Source of the DNA: Acidimicrobiia bacterium
GTDB lineage: Bacteria; Actinomycetota; Acidimicrobiia; Spongiisociales; Spongiisociaceae
DNA length: 64,000 bases
Assembly (NCBI GenBank): GCA_022827785.1
Contig: JAJEIM010000030.1
Location: forward strand, 62,001 to 126,000
Reading direction: 5' to 3'
Part shown: piece after piece, positions 41,016 to 49,018 of the stretch
Layout: each line of letters opens with the position of its first letter
Position numbering within the stretch: the stretch's first letter is position 1
Program-made: the position numbers and the translations under genes
The notes under the pieces: model-generated
The model's database searches: none
Told to the model about the DNA's origin: nothing
What the model saw: only the letters and a program-made list of their open reading frames with translations

Positions 41016-41429
41016 TCACATCAGAACGTCGAAGGCCCTTCGGCGGCCGCGGCCATATCGAAAGACAGCGAAGTCGCTGTCGAAGGTGATGACCCGTGAG
41101 ATCCCGAGCCGCTGCATGAGCGAGAAGGAGGTGCGATCCACTAGGGAGAAATCCTGGTCGGGGAAGCTCTCTCCTATAGCCCAGGCCGCTTCGAGATCGG
41201 CAACCGTCGTCTGCTCGATAGATGCCACACCTCTTCGCAGTCCGTCCCAGAAGCGTTCTGCTGCGTCGGCGGAGATGAAATGGTGGATGAGACGCCAGGT
41301 CTCGACCAGCACGTGGTCGCTCGTTACGAGGGGCTCGTCGGTTGCAAGCAGTTGCTTGGCACGCGGGTTATGGCGATCACCATGATCAGCCGCGGCGTAC
41401 CAGGCCGGACTGTCTACGAAGATGCTCAC
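41016..41429 (-). CDS. PIN-domain ribonuclease toxin, VapC family
   Basis: A 137-residue PIN protein. The acidic active-site residues are Asp6 (SIFVDSPAW), Glu in LVETWRL, Asp in FSLVDRTSF and Asp in TFDSDFAVF. VapC toxins cleave specific RNAs and are held inactive by the paired antitoxin. The gene overlaps the antitoxin gene by ATGA, the usual VapBC arrangement. It sits between the molybdenum hydroxylase and fuconate dehydratase genes. Confidence 0.9.
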   Translation of the reverse strand: MSIFVDSPAWYAAADHGDRHNPRAKQLLATDEPLVTSDHVLVETWRLIHHFISADAAERFWDGLRRGVASIEQTTVADLEAAWAIGESFPDQDFSLVDRTSFSLMQRLGISRVITFDSDFAVFRYGRGRRRAFDVLM

Positions 41430-41686
41430 GGACCGCCAGGACGGAAGCGCTTCGCCGCGACCGTCGCCTGGGCCACCATACGATGCTTGTCCGACGCGAT
41501 GTCAGCACGTCCCGAGGTGCCGAGATCGAAGACGATGGAGACGGGCGCCTCCCTGGACGATCCGGCCAGATCCTGGTCGACCAGCCTTCGCATGTATTCG
41601 GCAAAGGAGACACCCAGTACCGCGGCCCGGGCCTTGGCGCGTGCGTGGTGCTCCGCATGCAAAGTGATCTGTGTGCGTACCATCAT
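41426..41686 (-). CDS. VapB-type antitoxin (ribbon-helix-helix)
   Basis: An 86-residue protein. Its first 45 residues form a ribbon-helix-helix DNA-binding motif (VRTQITLHAEHHARAKARAA, then SFAEYMRRLVDQDL). The C-terminal half is polar and should wrap the toxin. Two Met codons open the frame. A palindrome covers the start site and fits autorepression by the VapBC complex. Confidence 0.85.
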   Translation of the reverse strand: MMVRTQITLHAEHHARAKARAAVLGVSFAEYMRRLVDQDLAGSSREAPVSIVFDLGTSGRADIASDKHRMVAQATVAAKRFRPGGP

Positions 41687-41725
41687 TGTGGCACCATAAT
41701 AACATGATCTCTAAGAGGTGATCAA
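41685..41725 (-). promoter_or_regulatory. vapBC promoter and operator, near-leaderless
   Basis: On the minus strand TTGATC (41720-41725), an 18-base spacer and TATTAT (41696-41701) form a promoter whose start should fall about three bases before the first ATG. A 16-bp palindrome, ATTGTGGCACCATAAT (41685-41700), covers the -10 box and start codon. Only two symmetric pairs and the centre are mismatched. The transcript would be nearly leaderless, and the toxin-antitoxin complex is the obvious binder. Confidence 0.6.
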
Positions 41726-43020
41726 CGCCAAGCCGGGCCTGTCGGGTAGCGGAACTCGTCGAGTGATGCGGGCCGGATCGTGGAGCTGAGCCCCGGCCGG
41801 CGCGGGGCGGCATAGGATCCATCGACGACCACCACCGGATCCACGAAGTGTTCATGCAGGTGATCGACGAACTCGATGGACCGTCCCTCCATCTCGGCGC
41901 CGATCGCGACGAAGTCAAGCATCGCCAGGTGCTGGACCACCTCGCACAGCCCCACCCCGCCCGCGTGCGGGATTACCGGCACGCCGAACTTGGCAGCCAG
42001 TAGGAGGTTGGCGATGTTCTCGTTCACCCCTGCCACCCTCGTGGCGTCGATCTGCATGATGTCGATCGCCCCGGCCTGGAGGAACTGCTTGAACATGACC
42101 CGGTTCTGGACCGCCTCGCCGGTGGCGACCTTTATCGGAGCAACCGCCCGCCGGATGGCTGCGTGGCCGAGGATGTCGTCCGGGCTGGTGGGCTCCTCGA
42201 TCCAGTAGGGCGAGTGTGACGCCAGCTCGCCCATCCACTCGATGGCCTCCCCCACGTCCCATTTCTGGTTGGCATCGACGGCGATCAGCACGTCGGGCCC
42301 CACAGCTTCACGAGCGAGCCTCAAGCGCCGCTGGTCGTCTTCGATGGTTCCACCGACCTTGAGCTTGATGAGTGTGAAGCCGTCCCCAACCGCCTCACGG
42401 CACAGGCGCACCAGCTTGGAGTCCGAGTAGCCCAGCCACCCCGGACTCGTTGCGTACGCCGGATACCCATGCTCCAGCAGGAAACGCTCCCGAGCCGCCT
42501 TGCCGCTCTCGGCACGCCGCAACATCTCGACCGCCTCTTCCTCGGTCAGCGCGTCCGACAGGTACTGGTAGTCGACCATCGCCGCTAGTTGCTCCGGCGA
42601 GAGATCGGCCAGATACTTCCACAGGGGCTTGCCCGCGGTCTTGGCGGCGAGATCCCAAACGGCTGTGATGAGGGCCGCAGCGGCCATGTGGACGACGCCC
42701 TTCTCGGGACCGAGCCAACGCATCTGGGAGTCCTGGGTGAGAAGACGGGAGAAGGACCGCGAGTCGGCCACGATCTCGTCCAGGTCGAGGCCGACGACCA
42801 GCGGGCTGAGCGCTTCGAGCGCAGCCACCTCGATCTCGTTCCCCCTGCCGAGGGTGAAGCAGAAACCGTGGCCCTCGACACCATCCCCGGCATCCGTGCG
42901 GAGGATCACGTACGCGGCCGAATAGTCCGGGTCGGTGTGGACAGCATCCGACCCGTCGAGTTCGAGAGACGTGGGGAACCTGATGTCGAACGCCTCGGCG
43001 GAGGTGATCCTTCTACCCAC
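41722..43020 (-). CDS. L-fuconate dehydratase (enolase superfamily)
   Basis: A 432-residue enolase-superfamily enzyme that matches L-fuconate dehydratase along its length. Recognisable parts are [24 protein letters not shown]-like [15 protein letters not shown] and [12 protein letters not shown], the KxK pair in TLIKLKVGG, the metal Asp in AVDANQKW, then IEEPTSPDD and TGEAVQNR, and the base His in [10 protein letters not shown]. It dehydrates L-fuconate to 2-keto-3-deoxy-L-fuconate in the non-phosphorylating L-fucose pathway. The SDR gene 27 bases upstream could supply a dehydrogenase step. It lies directly upstream of vapBC. Confidence 0.9.
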   Translation of the reverse strand: MGRRITSAEAFDIRFPTSLELDGSDAVHTDPDYSAAYVILRTDAGDGVEGHGFCFTLGRGNEIEVAALEALSPLVVGLDLDEIVADSRSFSRLLTQDSQMRWLGPEKGVVHMAAAALITAVWDLAAKTAGKPLWKYLADLSPEQLAAMVDYQYLSDALTEEEAVEMLRRAESGKAARERFLLEHGYPAYATSPGWLGYSDSKLVRLCREAVGDGFTLIKLKVGGTIEDDQRRLRLAREAVGPDVLIAVDANQKWDVGEAIEWMGELASHSPYWIEEPTSPDDILGHAAIRRAVAPIKVATGEAVQNRVMFKQFLQAGAIDIMQIDATRVAGVNENIANLLLAAKFGVPVIPHAGGVGLCEVVQHLAMLDFVAIGAEMEGRSIEFVDHLHEHFVDPVVVVDGSYAAPRRPGLSSTIRPASLDEFRYPTGPAWR

Positions 43021-43047
43021 TCAGGGCCTCTTCATGACCGGCGCCGG

Positions 43048-43887
43048 TCAGTGACCGGACGACGGAACGTAGCCTTCGAGAGGTTGGACCAGGATGCCGC
43101 CGTCGACCACGAGGAAGGCGCCGGTCACGAAGGCCGCCATGTCGGAGGCCAGGAACAATACGGCCCGCGCCACATCGTCCGGATCGCAGAGGCGCCCGAG
43201 CGGGGTCCGGTCCTTGATGCCATCCCACTGCGCCTCCAGGTCGATTCCCTCCGGGGCGCCCGCCGTGACCAGGGCGATCGCCCCCTCGGTCATGGCCGCT
43301 CCCGGACACACCGCGTTGACCCGGATGCTGTGGGCGGCGAGCTCGATCGCCATCGACTTGGTCAACCCCCCGAGGGCGTGCTTCGAAGTGGTGTAGTGCG
43401 ACAGGCCCTCCGCGGAGGTGTTGAACGCGTCGACCGATGCGATGTTCACGATGGAACCACCCTGGTCATCGGCCATCATCCGCCCGGTGACCGCCTGGGA
43501 CATCTGGAACGTGCCGACCACGTTGACCGAGACCGTATCGGCGAACAGTTGCGGGGGCATCTGCGCGAAGTAGTAATTCGAGTAGATGCCGGCATTGTTG
43601 ACCAGGATGTCCACCCGGCCGGCTCGCTCCTCCGCAGCATCCACCAGCGCCTCCACGCTGTCGCGGTCGGCGATATCCACGCTATGCGCGATCGCATCGT
43701 ATCCCAGTCCCCGCAACCGGTCCGCCGATTGCTCGGCGCCGTCGACGTTCCGGTCAGCCACGAACACCGTCGCGCCCGCTTCACCGAGACGGCGCGATAT
43801 GGCCGCGCCGAACCCCTGGGCTGCTCCCGTGACGATGGCGCACTCCCCCTCCAGGCTCACCAACTCGCTGATACCGGGCAGTGCCAT
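43048..43887 (-). CDS. short-chain dehydrogenase/reductase (SDR)
   Basis: A 279-residue classical SDR. The cofactor motif is IVTGAAQGFGAAISRRL, then LVNNAGIYSN; the catalytic Ser is in NIASVDAF and the Tyr-Lys pair in HYTTSKHALGG. Asp in ADRN after the second strand favours NAD+. It is cotranscribed with L-fuconate dehydratase, so a role as L-fucose dehydrogenase or 2-keto-3-deoxy-fuconate dehydrogenase is likely, but which one cannot be told. ATG 43887 follows a GAAGGA site; upstream open frame is antisense-like shadow of the gmaS 3' region. Confidence 0.88.
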   Translation of the reverse strand: MALPGISELVSLEGECAIVTGAAQGFGAAISRRLGEAGATVFVADRNVDGAEQSADRLRGLGYDAIAHSVDIADRDSVEALVDAAEERAGRVDILVNNAGIYSNYYFAQMPPQLFADTVSVNVVGTFQMSQAVTGRMMADDQGGSIVNIASVDAFNTSAEGLSHYTTSKHALGGLTKSMAIELAAHSIRVNAVCPGAAMTEGAIALVTAGAPEGIDLEAQWDGIKDRTPLGRLCDPDDVARAVLFLASDMAAFVTGAFLVVDGGILVQPLEGYVPSSGH

Positions 43888-43976
43888 CTCGCATCCTTCG
43901 GCCGTGTTCTCGAGTCTTTGCGATTGTACCGGCGGCGCATCCTGGTGGCCGCCTGGGGCTATGACCTGTCGCTCGC

Positions 43977-45335
43977 TTACATGAGGGTGAGGTACTGGTC
44001 CACCTCGGAGCGGGTCACCTGGTGGTGGTGGTCGAGGAACTCCTGCCGCTTGACCGCCGCGAAGTAGTCGCTGTACGGACCGTCGGGAGTCATTCCCAGG
44101 CCGGCGCGCAGCACTTCGTTGCCGGCCAGGTTGTCGGCCGCGTGCAGCAGCGTTGGGGGCAGGGTCTTGATACCGCGGGCGGCCACCTCGTCGCTGGAGA
44201 GGGTGAAGAGGTTGGCGGTGTTCGGCTCCCCCGGGTCCATCCCGTTGTCGATACCGTCCAGCCCGCAGGCCAGGATGGCGGCGAACAGCAGGTAGGGGTT
44301 GGCGGCGCCGTCCGGAAGCCGGATCTCGATCCGGTCGGGCTCGGGCACCCGGATCATGTGGGTGCGGTTGTTGCCGCCGTATGCCGCGTAGGCCGGCGCC
44401 CAAGTCGCTCCCGAGGTGGGCGCGCCGACCCCCATCCGCTTGTATGAGTTGACGATCGGGCACGCCACCGCCACCAGCGACTCCGCATGGGCCAGGAGAC
44501 CGGCGGTGAACTGGTAGGCCATCTCGCTGAGACCGAGGCCCTTGCTGTCGGTTTCGCCCCCCGGGAACAGGGGCTCATCGGTGTCCCCGGTCCAGAGGCT
44601 CATGTGGGCGTGGAGTCCGTTCCCCGTCCTATCGGCGAAGGGCTTGGGCATGAACGTGGCGTACCGCCCGTCCCGCTGGGCCAGGGTATGGACCATGAAG
44701 CGGAACAGGATGAGCCGGTCGGCCGTGGTCAGGGCATCCGAGTATTTCCAGTTCTGCTCGAACTGGCCGTTGGCGTCCTCATGGTCGTTGGCGTAGTTCT
44801 CCCAACCCATGGCGTTCATGTGCTTCGACACCTCGGTCAGGTGGGGAAGCATGCGGGTGAGCAGGCGGGCGTCGTAACAGGGTCGCGCGTCGGTGTCGAG
44901 CGGGTCGGCAACCCGAATCGTCCCGTCCTCGCCACGGGCCACCATCGAGTACTCGGCCTCGAAGCCGGACTTGAGGACCAGGTTGCGCTCCGCCAGCGAC
45001 TCCAGGGCGGTGCGGAGGATCACCCGGGGGGCGTAGGGCCAGAGTTCGCCTTCGACGGTCGGGTCGCACTGCATGACGGCCACGTTCGGCTGCCACGGCA
45101 GCTGTGTGTAGGACGCCGGATCCGGGATCGCCAGGATGTCCGGGGCGGAAGGATCCTGGCCCATGGGACCGGCTGCGAAGCCGGCGAACCCCGCTCCGTC
45201 GGCCATCAGGCCGTCCAGCGCCTCGACGGGCACCAGCTTGGCACACGGCTTTCCATGCATCTCTACGAACATGGCGTAGATGAACTCGACACCGTCCGCC
45301 TCGACCCTGGACCTGATGTCCTCCACTGAGCCCAC
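43977..45335 (-). CDS. gmaS: gamma-glutamylmethylamide synthetase
   Basis: A 452-residue glutamine-synthetase-family enzyme. Its N-terminus (FIYAMFVEMHGKPCAKLVPV) and AGPMGQDPSAPDILA are characteristic of GmaS rather than GlnA, and GSA-type catalytic-domain parts follow: SGFEAEYSM (metal Glu), LHAHMSLW, GGNNRTHMIRVP and RIEIRLPDG. It joins methylamine to glutamate with ATP, giving gamma-glutamylmethylamide. The divergent mgsABC genes and the mgdABCD genes encode the next two steps, which supports the call strongly. Without that context it would be a GS-like ligase. Confidence 0.9.
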   Translation of the reverse strand: MGSVEDIRSRVEADGVEFIYAMFVEMHGKPCAKLVPVEALDGLMADGAGFAGFAAGPMGQDPSAPDILAIPDPASYTQLPWQPNVAVMQCDPTVEGELWPYAPRVILRTALESLAERNLVLKSGFEAEYSMVARGEDGTIRVADPLDTDARPCYDARLLTRMLPHLTEVSKHMNAMGWENYANDHEDANGQFEQNWKYSDALTTADRLILFRFMVHTLAQRDGRYATFMPKPFADRTGNGLHAHMSLWTGDTDEPLFPGGETDSKGLGLSEMAYQFTAGLLAHAESLVAVACPIVNSYKRMGVGAPTSGATWAPAYAAYGGNNRTHMIRVPEPDRIEIRLPDGAANPYLLFAAILACGLDGIDNGMDPGEPNTANLFTLSSDEVAARGIKTLPPTLLHAADNLAGNEVLRAGLGMTPDGPYSDYFAAVKRQEFLDHHHQVTRSEVDQYLTLM

Positions 45336-45479
45336 GTCAAACCTCCTCGTGGCAGCTTCCCTGCAATCGAGTACCTGACGGCGATCTCCGGCGGCGACTG
45401 CCGGGAAACGGGACCTTCACTAGTAGTGTGCGAGGCTACATTAGCCCCGCAGTGCCGGGGCGATCTGATCGGAGTCACC
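45336..45479. promoter_or_regulatory. divergent promoter region of gmaS and mgsABC
   Basis: 144 bases between the two starts. A perfect 11-bp palindrome CACTAGTAGTG lies at 45418-45428, and a TACATT possible -10 box for mgsA follows at about 45437-45442, without a clear -35. The palindrome may be the operator of a regulator whose gene is not in the window. Confidence 0.4.
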
Positions 45480-46379
45480 ATGTGCGGCATCGTCGGCCTC
45501 TTCCTGAAGACCGAACGGTTCCAGCCGCGGCTGGGGGAACTCACCGCCAGCATGCTCCACGAGATGCGCGACCGCGGTCCGGACAGTGCGGGTTTCGCCA
45601 TCTACGACCGAGGCCAGGCCGGTATGACCCGCATAACCGTGCTGGCGGAGGGACAGCGGCCCGACTGGGGCCGTACTGCCGCCGACCTCGAAACCGTTCT
45701 CGATGCCGAGGTGTCGGTCCGGCCCATCCGGGACCACGCCGTTCTCGAGACTGCGGGTGACGGCGGCCGGGCCCGCCAGTGGTTGATCGACAACTCCCCC
45801 GAGGTGGATGTCCTCAGCTACGGATCCCAGATCGAGATATACAAGGCGGTCGGGGATCCCGATCTGGTGGCGATCAATTACGACCTGCGATCCCGATCCG
45901 GAACCCATGCGCTCGCCCACACGCGGATGGCGACCGAGTCGGCGGTCACCACAAACGGTTCCCACCCCTTCGCAACGGGCGCCAACACGTGCCTCGTCCA
46001 CAACGGATCCCTGTCGAACTACAACTGGCTCCGGACCCGGCTCGAGCGCCAGGGAGAGATCTTCCAGACCGAGAATGACTCCGAGGTGGCAGCCGGTTAC
46101 CTGGCTTGGCGCCTGAGGGAGGGCGACAGTATCAAGGAGGCCCTCGAGCGCGCCCTGGTGGGGCTCGACGGGTTCTTCACCTTCGCAATCGGCATCGAGG
46201 ACGGCTTCGCGATCCTGCGGGACCCCATCGCCTGCAAGCCGGCGATAGTCGCCGAGACCGACGACTGGGTGGCGATGTCCTCGGAGTACCGGGCCATCAC
46301 GCACCTTCCCGATTCCAGCCACGCCACCGTTTGGGAGCCTGCGCCGGGTGTCATCTACACATGGGCCCGGGCTGCGTGA
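45480..46379 (+). CDS. mgsA: N-methylglutamate synthase subunit A (class II glutamine amidotransferase domain)
   Basis: A 299-residue class II glutamine amidotransferase. It begins MCGIVGLFL, so Cys2 becomes the N-terminal nucleophile after Met removal. Other Ntn-hydrolase parts are RDRGPDSAG, LAHTRMATES, CLVHNGSLSNYN and TENDSEVAAGYLAW. In glutamate synthase this domain releases ammonia from glutamine; here it should release methylamine from gamma-glutamylmethylamide. It is a separate polypeptide, as in mgsABC and archaeal-type split glutamate synthases. The stop overlaps mgsB (GTGA). Confidence 0.9.
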   Translation: MCGIVGLFLKTERFQPRLGELTASMLHEMRDRGPDSAGFAIYDRGQAGMTRITVLAEGQRPDWGRTAADLETVLDAEVSVRPIRDHAVLETAGDGGRARQWLIDNSPEVDVLSYGSQIEIYKAVGDPDLVAINYDLRSRSGTHALAHTRMATESAVTTNGSHPFATGANTCLVHNGSLSNYNWLRTRLERQGEIFQTENDSEVAAGYLAWRLREGDSIKEALERALVGLDGFFTFAIGIEDGFAILRDPIACKPAIVAETDDWVAMSSEYRAITHLPDSSHATVWEPAPGVIYTWARAA

Positions 46380-47083
46380 GCGCACCGGATCCGGTCACCA
46401 CCATCGACCTGGCGGAGACCTCGCTGCGCGACCTCAACCAGAAGCTCCACCAGGCCGAGCGAGGTTCGTTCCGGGTTCTGAATCCCCGCGGCGCCCACGC
46501 CGTGGCGTGCGGTATCGACGCCGATATCAGCGTCGAGATCCACGGCTCGGTCGGCTACTACTGCGCCGGCATGCACCAAAAGGGGTCTGTGTACGTCGAC
46601 GGCAACGCCAGCACCGGACTGGCCGAGAACATCATGTCGGGGACGGTGCGCATCAGCGGCAGCGCCACCATGTCGGCGGGCGCCACCGGCCACGGCGGGT
46701 TGGTGGTGATCGAGGGGAATGCCGGCGCCCGGTGCGGCATATCGATGAAGGGCGTCGACATCGTGGTGGGAGGGAACGTGGGCCACATGAGCGCGTTCAT
46801 GGCCCAGGCCGGCAACCTGGTCGTGCTCGGCGACGCGGGCAGCGATCTCGGCGACTCCATATACGAGGCCAACCTGTACGTGCGGGGCGAGGTGGCAAGT
46901 CTCGGTGCGGACGCCATCTGCAAGGACATGCGGCCCGAACACGTCCGGACCCTCGCCGGGCTGCTCGAGGCGGCCGGCATGGAGGCCGACCCCAACGATT
47001 TCAGGCGTTACGGAACTGCCCGCGGCCTCTACAACTTCCACATCGACGATGTCAACGCCGAGGTCGCGAGGAGAGCCGGATGA
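46376..47083 (+). CDS. mgsB: N-methylglutamate synthase subunit B (GXGXG domain)
   Basis: A 235-residue protein consisting of the glutamate-synthase C-terminal GXGXG beta-helix. Repeating turns are seen in VYVDGNAST, VRISGSATMSAG, VVIEGNAGARCG, IVVGGNVGHMS and LVVLGDAGSDLG. It has a structural role, linking amidotransferase and synthase parts. GTG start with a 4-base overlap to mgsA; its stop overlaps mgsC by ATGA. Confidence 0.9.
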   Translation: MSAPDPVTTIDLAETSLRDLNQKLHQAERGSFRVLNPRGAHAVACGIDADISVEIHGSVGYYCAGMHQKGSVYVDGNASTGLAENIMSGTVRISGSATMSAGATGHGGLVVIEGNAGARCGISMKGVDIVVGGNVGHMSAFMAQAGNLVVLGDAGSDLGDSIYEANLYVRGEVASLGADAICKDMRPEHVRTLAGLLEAAGMEADPNDFRRYGTARGLYNFHIDDVNAEVARRAG

Positions 47084-48414
47084 GCGGAACCGGAGACAGT
47101 TGGCGCCTGCGCGAGTCCTACACATTCGACCGCCATGTGATCGCCGAGATCCATAGGGCGGCCAACACCGGCGTCTACCGGATCCGGGGCTGGGGCGCCA
47201 AGCGGAGGATGCCGACCCTCGACGACCTGGTGTTCCTCGGGGCGTCCATGTCGCGCTATCCCCTCGAGGGCTACCGGGAGTCGTGCGAGACCGATCTGGT
47301 CATCGGAGCGGAGAGAGCGGCCAGGCCCCTGGAGATCGCCATCCCCATCACCATCGCCGGCATGAGCTTCGGCTCGCTGTCCGCCAATGCCAAGGAGGCG
47401 CTGGGTCGGGGCGCCAGCGCGATGGGGACTTCGACGACCAGCGGGGACGGCGGGATGCTTCCCGAGGAGCGGGAGCACTCCTCGAAGCTGATCTACCAGT
47501 ACCTCCCGTCCCGCTACGGGCAGAATCCCGACGACCTGCGCTCGGCTGACGCCATCGAGGTGGTGGTGGGCCAGGGGGCGAAGCCCGGCGGGGGTGGCAT
47601 CCTCCTGGGCCAGAAGGTCAGCGAGCGGGTGGCTGGTATGCGCACTCTGCCCGCCGGCATCGACCAGAGATCGGCCTGCCGCCATCCGGACTGGACCGGG
47701 CCCGACGACCTGCAGATCAAGATCCAGGAGTTGCGAGAGGTCGTCGACTGGCAGGTTCCGATCTTCGTCAAGGTCGGCGCGGCCCGACCCTTCTACGACA
47801 CCGCCCTAGCCGTCAAGGCCGGGGCCGACGCGGTGGTGGTCGACGGCTTGCAGGGCGGCACGGCCGCCACCCAGGACGTATTCATCGAGCATGCGGGGAT
47901 CCCCACCATCGCCGCCATCCCCGAAGCCACCCGGGCCCTCCAGGACCTCGACGTGCACCGCAAGTCGGTGAAGCTGATCGCATCCGGAGGCATCCGATCG
48001 GGCGCCGACGTGGCCAAGGCGCTGGCACTCGGGGCGGACGCTGTCTCCATAGGCACCGCGGCGCTGATCGCCCTCGGCGACAACGACCCCGCCTACGACG
48101 ACGAGTACCGGAAGCTGGGCTCCGCAGCCGGTTTCTGGGACGACCTCCAGGACGGAACCGACCCGGCCGGCATCGCCACCCAGGACCCCCGGCTGACCGC
48201 CCGCCTCGACCCCGTGATCGGGGGCCGCCGCCTGGCCAACTACCTCCAGGTACTGACCATGGAGACCCAGACCCTCGCCCGCGCCTGCGGCAAGTCGCAC
48301 GTCGCCAACCTCGAACCCGAGGACCTCGCCGCCCTAACAGTGGAAGCAGCCGCCATGGCCCAGGTCCCGATAGCCGGAACCGACTGGATCCCGGGGGACA
48401 GGCGCAAACGCTGA
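47080..48414 (+). CDS. mgsC: N-methylglutamate synthase subunit C (FMN-binding glutamate synthase domain)
   Basis: A 444-residue FMN-dependent glutamate-synthase central domain (TIM barrel). Characteristic parts are ITIAGMSFGSLSANAKEALG, STTSGDGGMLPEER, VGQGAKPGGGGILLGQKV, VVDGLQGGTAAT and LIASGGIRSGADVAKALALG. It transfers the methylamine released by MgsA to 2-oxoglutarate, making N-methylglutamate. A Cys-containing segment (RSACRHPDW) lies where glutamate synthases have cluster-related residues. Its end is 4 bases from the end of mgdD, which comes from the other direction. Confidence 0.92.
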   Translation: MSGTGDSWRLRESYTFDRHVIAEIHRAANTGVYRIRGWGAKRRMPTLDDLVFLGASMSRYPLEGYRESCETDLVIGAERAARPLEIAIPITIAGMSFGSLSANAKEALGRGASAMGTSTTSGDGGMLPEEREHSSKLIYQYLPSRYGQNPDDLRSADAIEVVVGQGAKPGGGGILLGQKVSERVAGMRTLPAGIDQRSACRHPDWTGPDDLQIKIQELREVVDWQVPIFVKVGAARPFYDTALAVKAGADAVVVDGLQGGTAATQDVFIEHAGIPTIAAIPEATRALQDLDVHRKSVKLIASGGIRSGADVAKALALGADAVSIGTAALIALGDNDPAYDDEYRKLGSAAGFWDDLQDGTDPAGIATQDPRLTARLDPVIGGRRLANYLQVLTMETQTLARACGKSHVANLEPEDLAALTVEAAAMAQVPIAGTDWIPGDRRKR

Positions 48415-48418
48415 CGAC

Positions 48419-49018
48419 TCAGCAGGCCGGATCCGCGAATGGGCTGATGCCGAATTCCTGGCCGGCGTCGAGTATGACTTCGAACAGGTACTGGCCGTAG
48501 GACCGGTCACAGGAGACCAGGTAGCAACGGGTGCCGTCGAGGTCGTTGCGGACGATGTCGCAGGTGACCCGCGCCACCGACCCTGATACGGCGGCGCCGT
48601 CCGGGGTCATGTGATCGTTCCAGTCGAGACTGCATAGCTTCTCCAGAACCGAGGCGGCGTCCGCTCCTGTCAACCGGAACATGGCGCGGCTGTGGGTTCC
48701 GTCGATCACGCTGACGTGGCCGGACCGGTCCAGGCCGTCGATCACGGTCTCTATGGCGGTTCCCTGACCCAGGAGAGTCCACTCATCCGGCCGCTGGCCG
48801 ACGATCAGTACACCGTCCTCCATCCGGCTGGTGGTGAAAGGGGTGGACAGCCGGCGGCAGGCATCCGTTCCGGGTCCCGCTCGCACGATGATCTTGGTGG
48901 TCGAGGAGACGTCTTGGAGGGTCAGCGGTGCGTCCGGTCCGCCGGGCTCCATCGGGACCCCCGCGGAGGACACGAAAGGCGTGCTCACTGGACTCTCGAA
49001 AGCGGGCAGTTCAGCCAC
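48419..49018 (-). CDS. mgdD: N-methylglutamate dehydrogenase subunit D (sarcosine oxidase gamma-like)
   Basis: A 199-residue SoxG-like protein, with a GcvT-related fold (VDGTHSRAMFRLTGADA, CDIVRNDLDGTRCYLVSCDR). The gamma subunit helps assemble the flavin-containing core. Start GTG (49016-49018) overlaps the alpha subunit gene by 8 bases. Gamma subunits are the least conserved, so this call rests partly on position as fourth gene of a B-D-A-G operon. Confidence 0.84.
   Translation of the reverse strand: MAELPAFESPVSTPFVSSAGVPMEPGGPDAPLTLQDVSSTTKIIVRAGPGTDACRRLSTPFTTSRMEDGVLIVGQRPDEWTLLGQGTAIETVIDGLDRSGHVSVIDGTHSRAMFRLTGADAASVLEKLCSLDWNDHMTPDGAAVSGSVARVTCDIVRNDLDGTRCYLVSCDRSYGQYLFEVILDAGQEFGISPFADPAC

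Noticed and set aside
43977-45335. Ordinary glutamine synthetase (glnA)
   Set aside because: The N-terminal motifs fit GmaS, and the gene neighbours mgsABC and mgdABCD.
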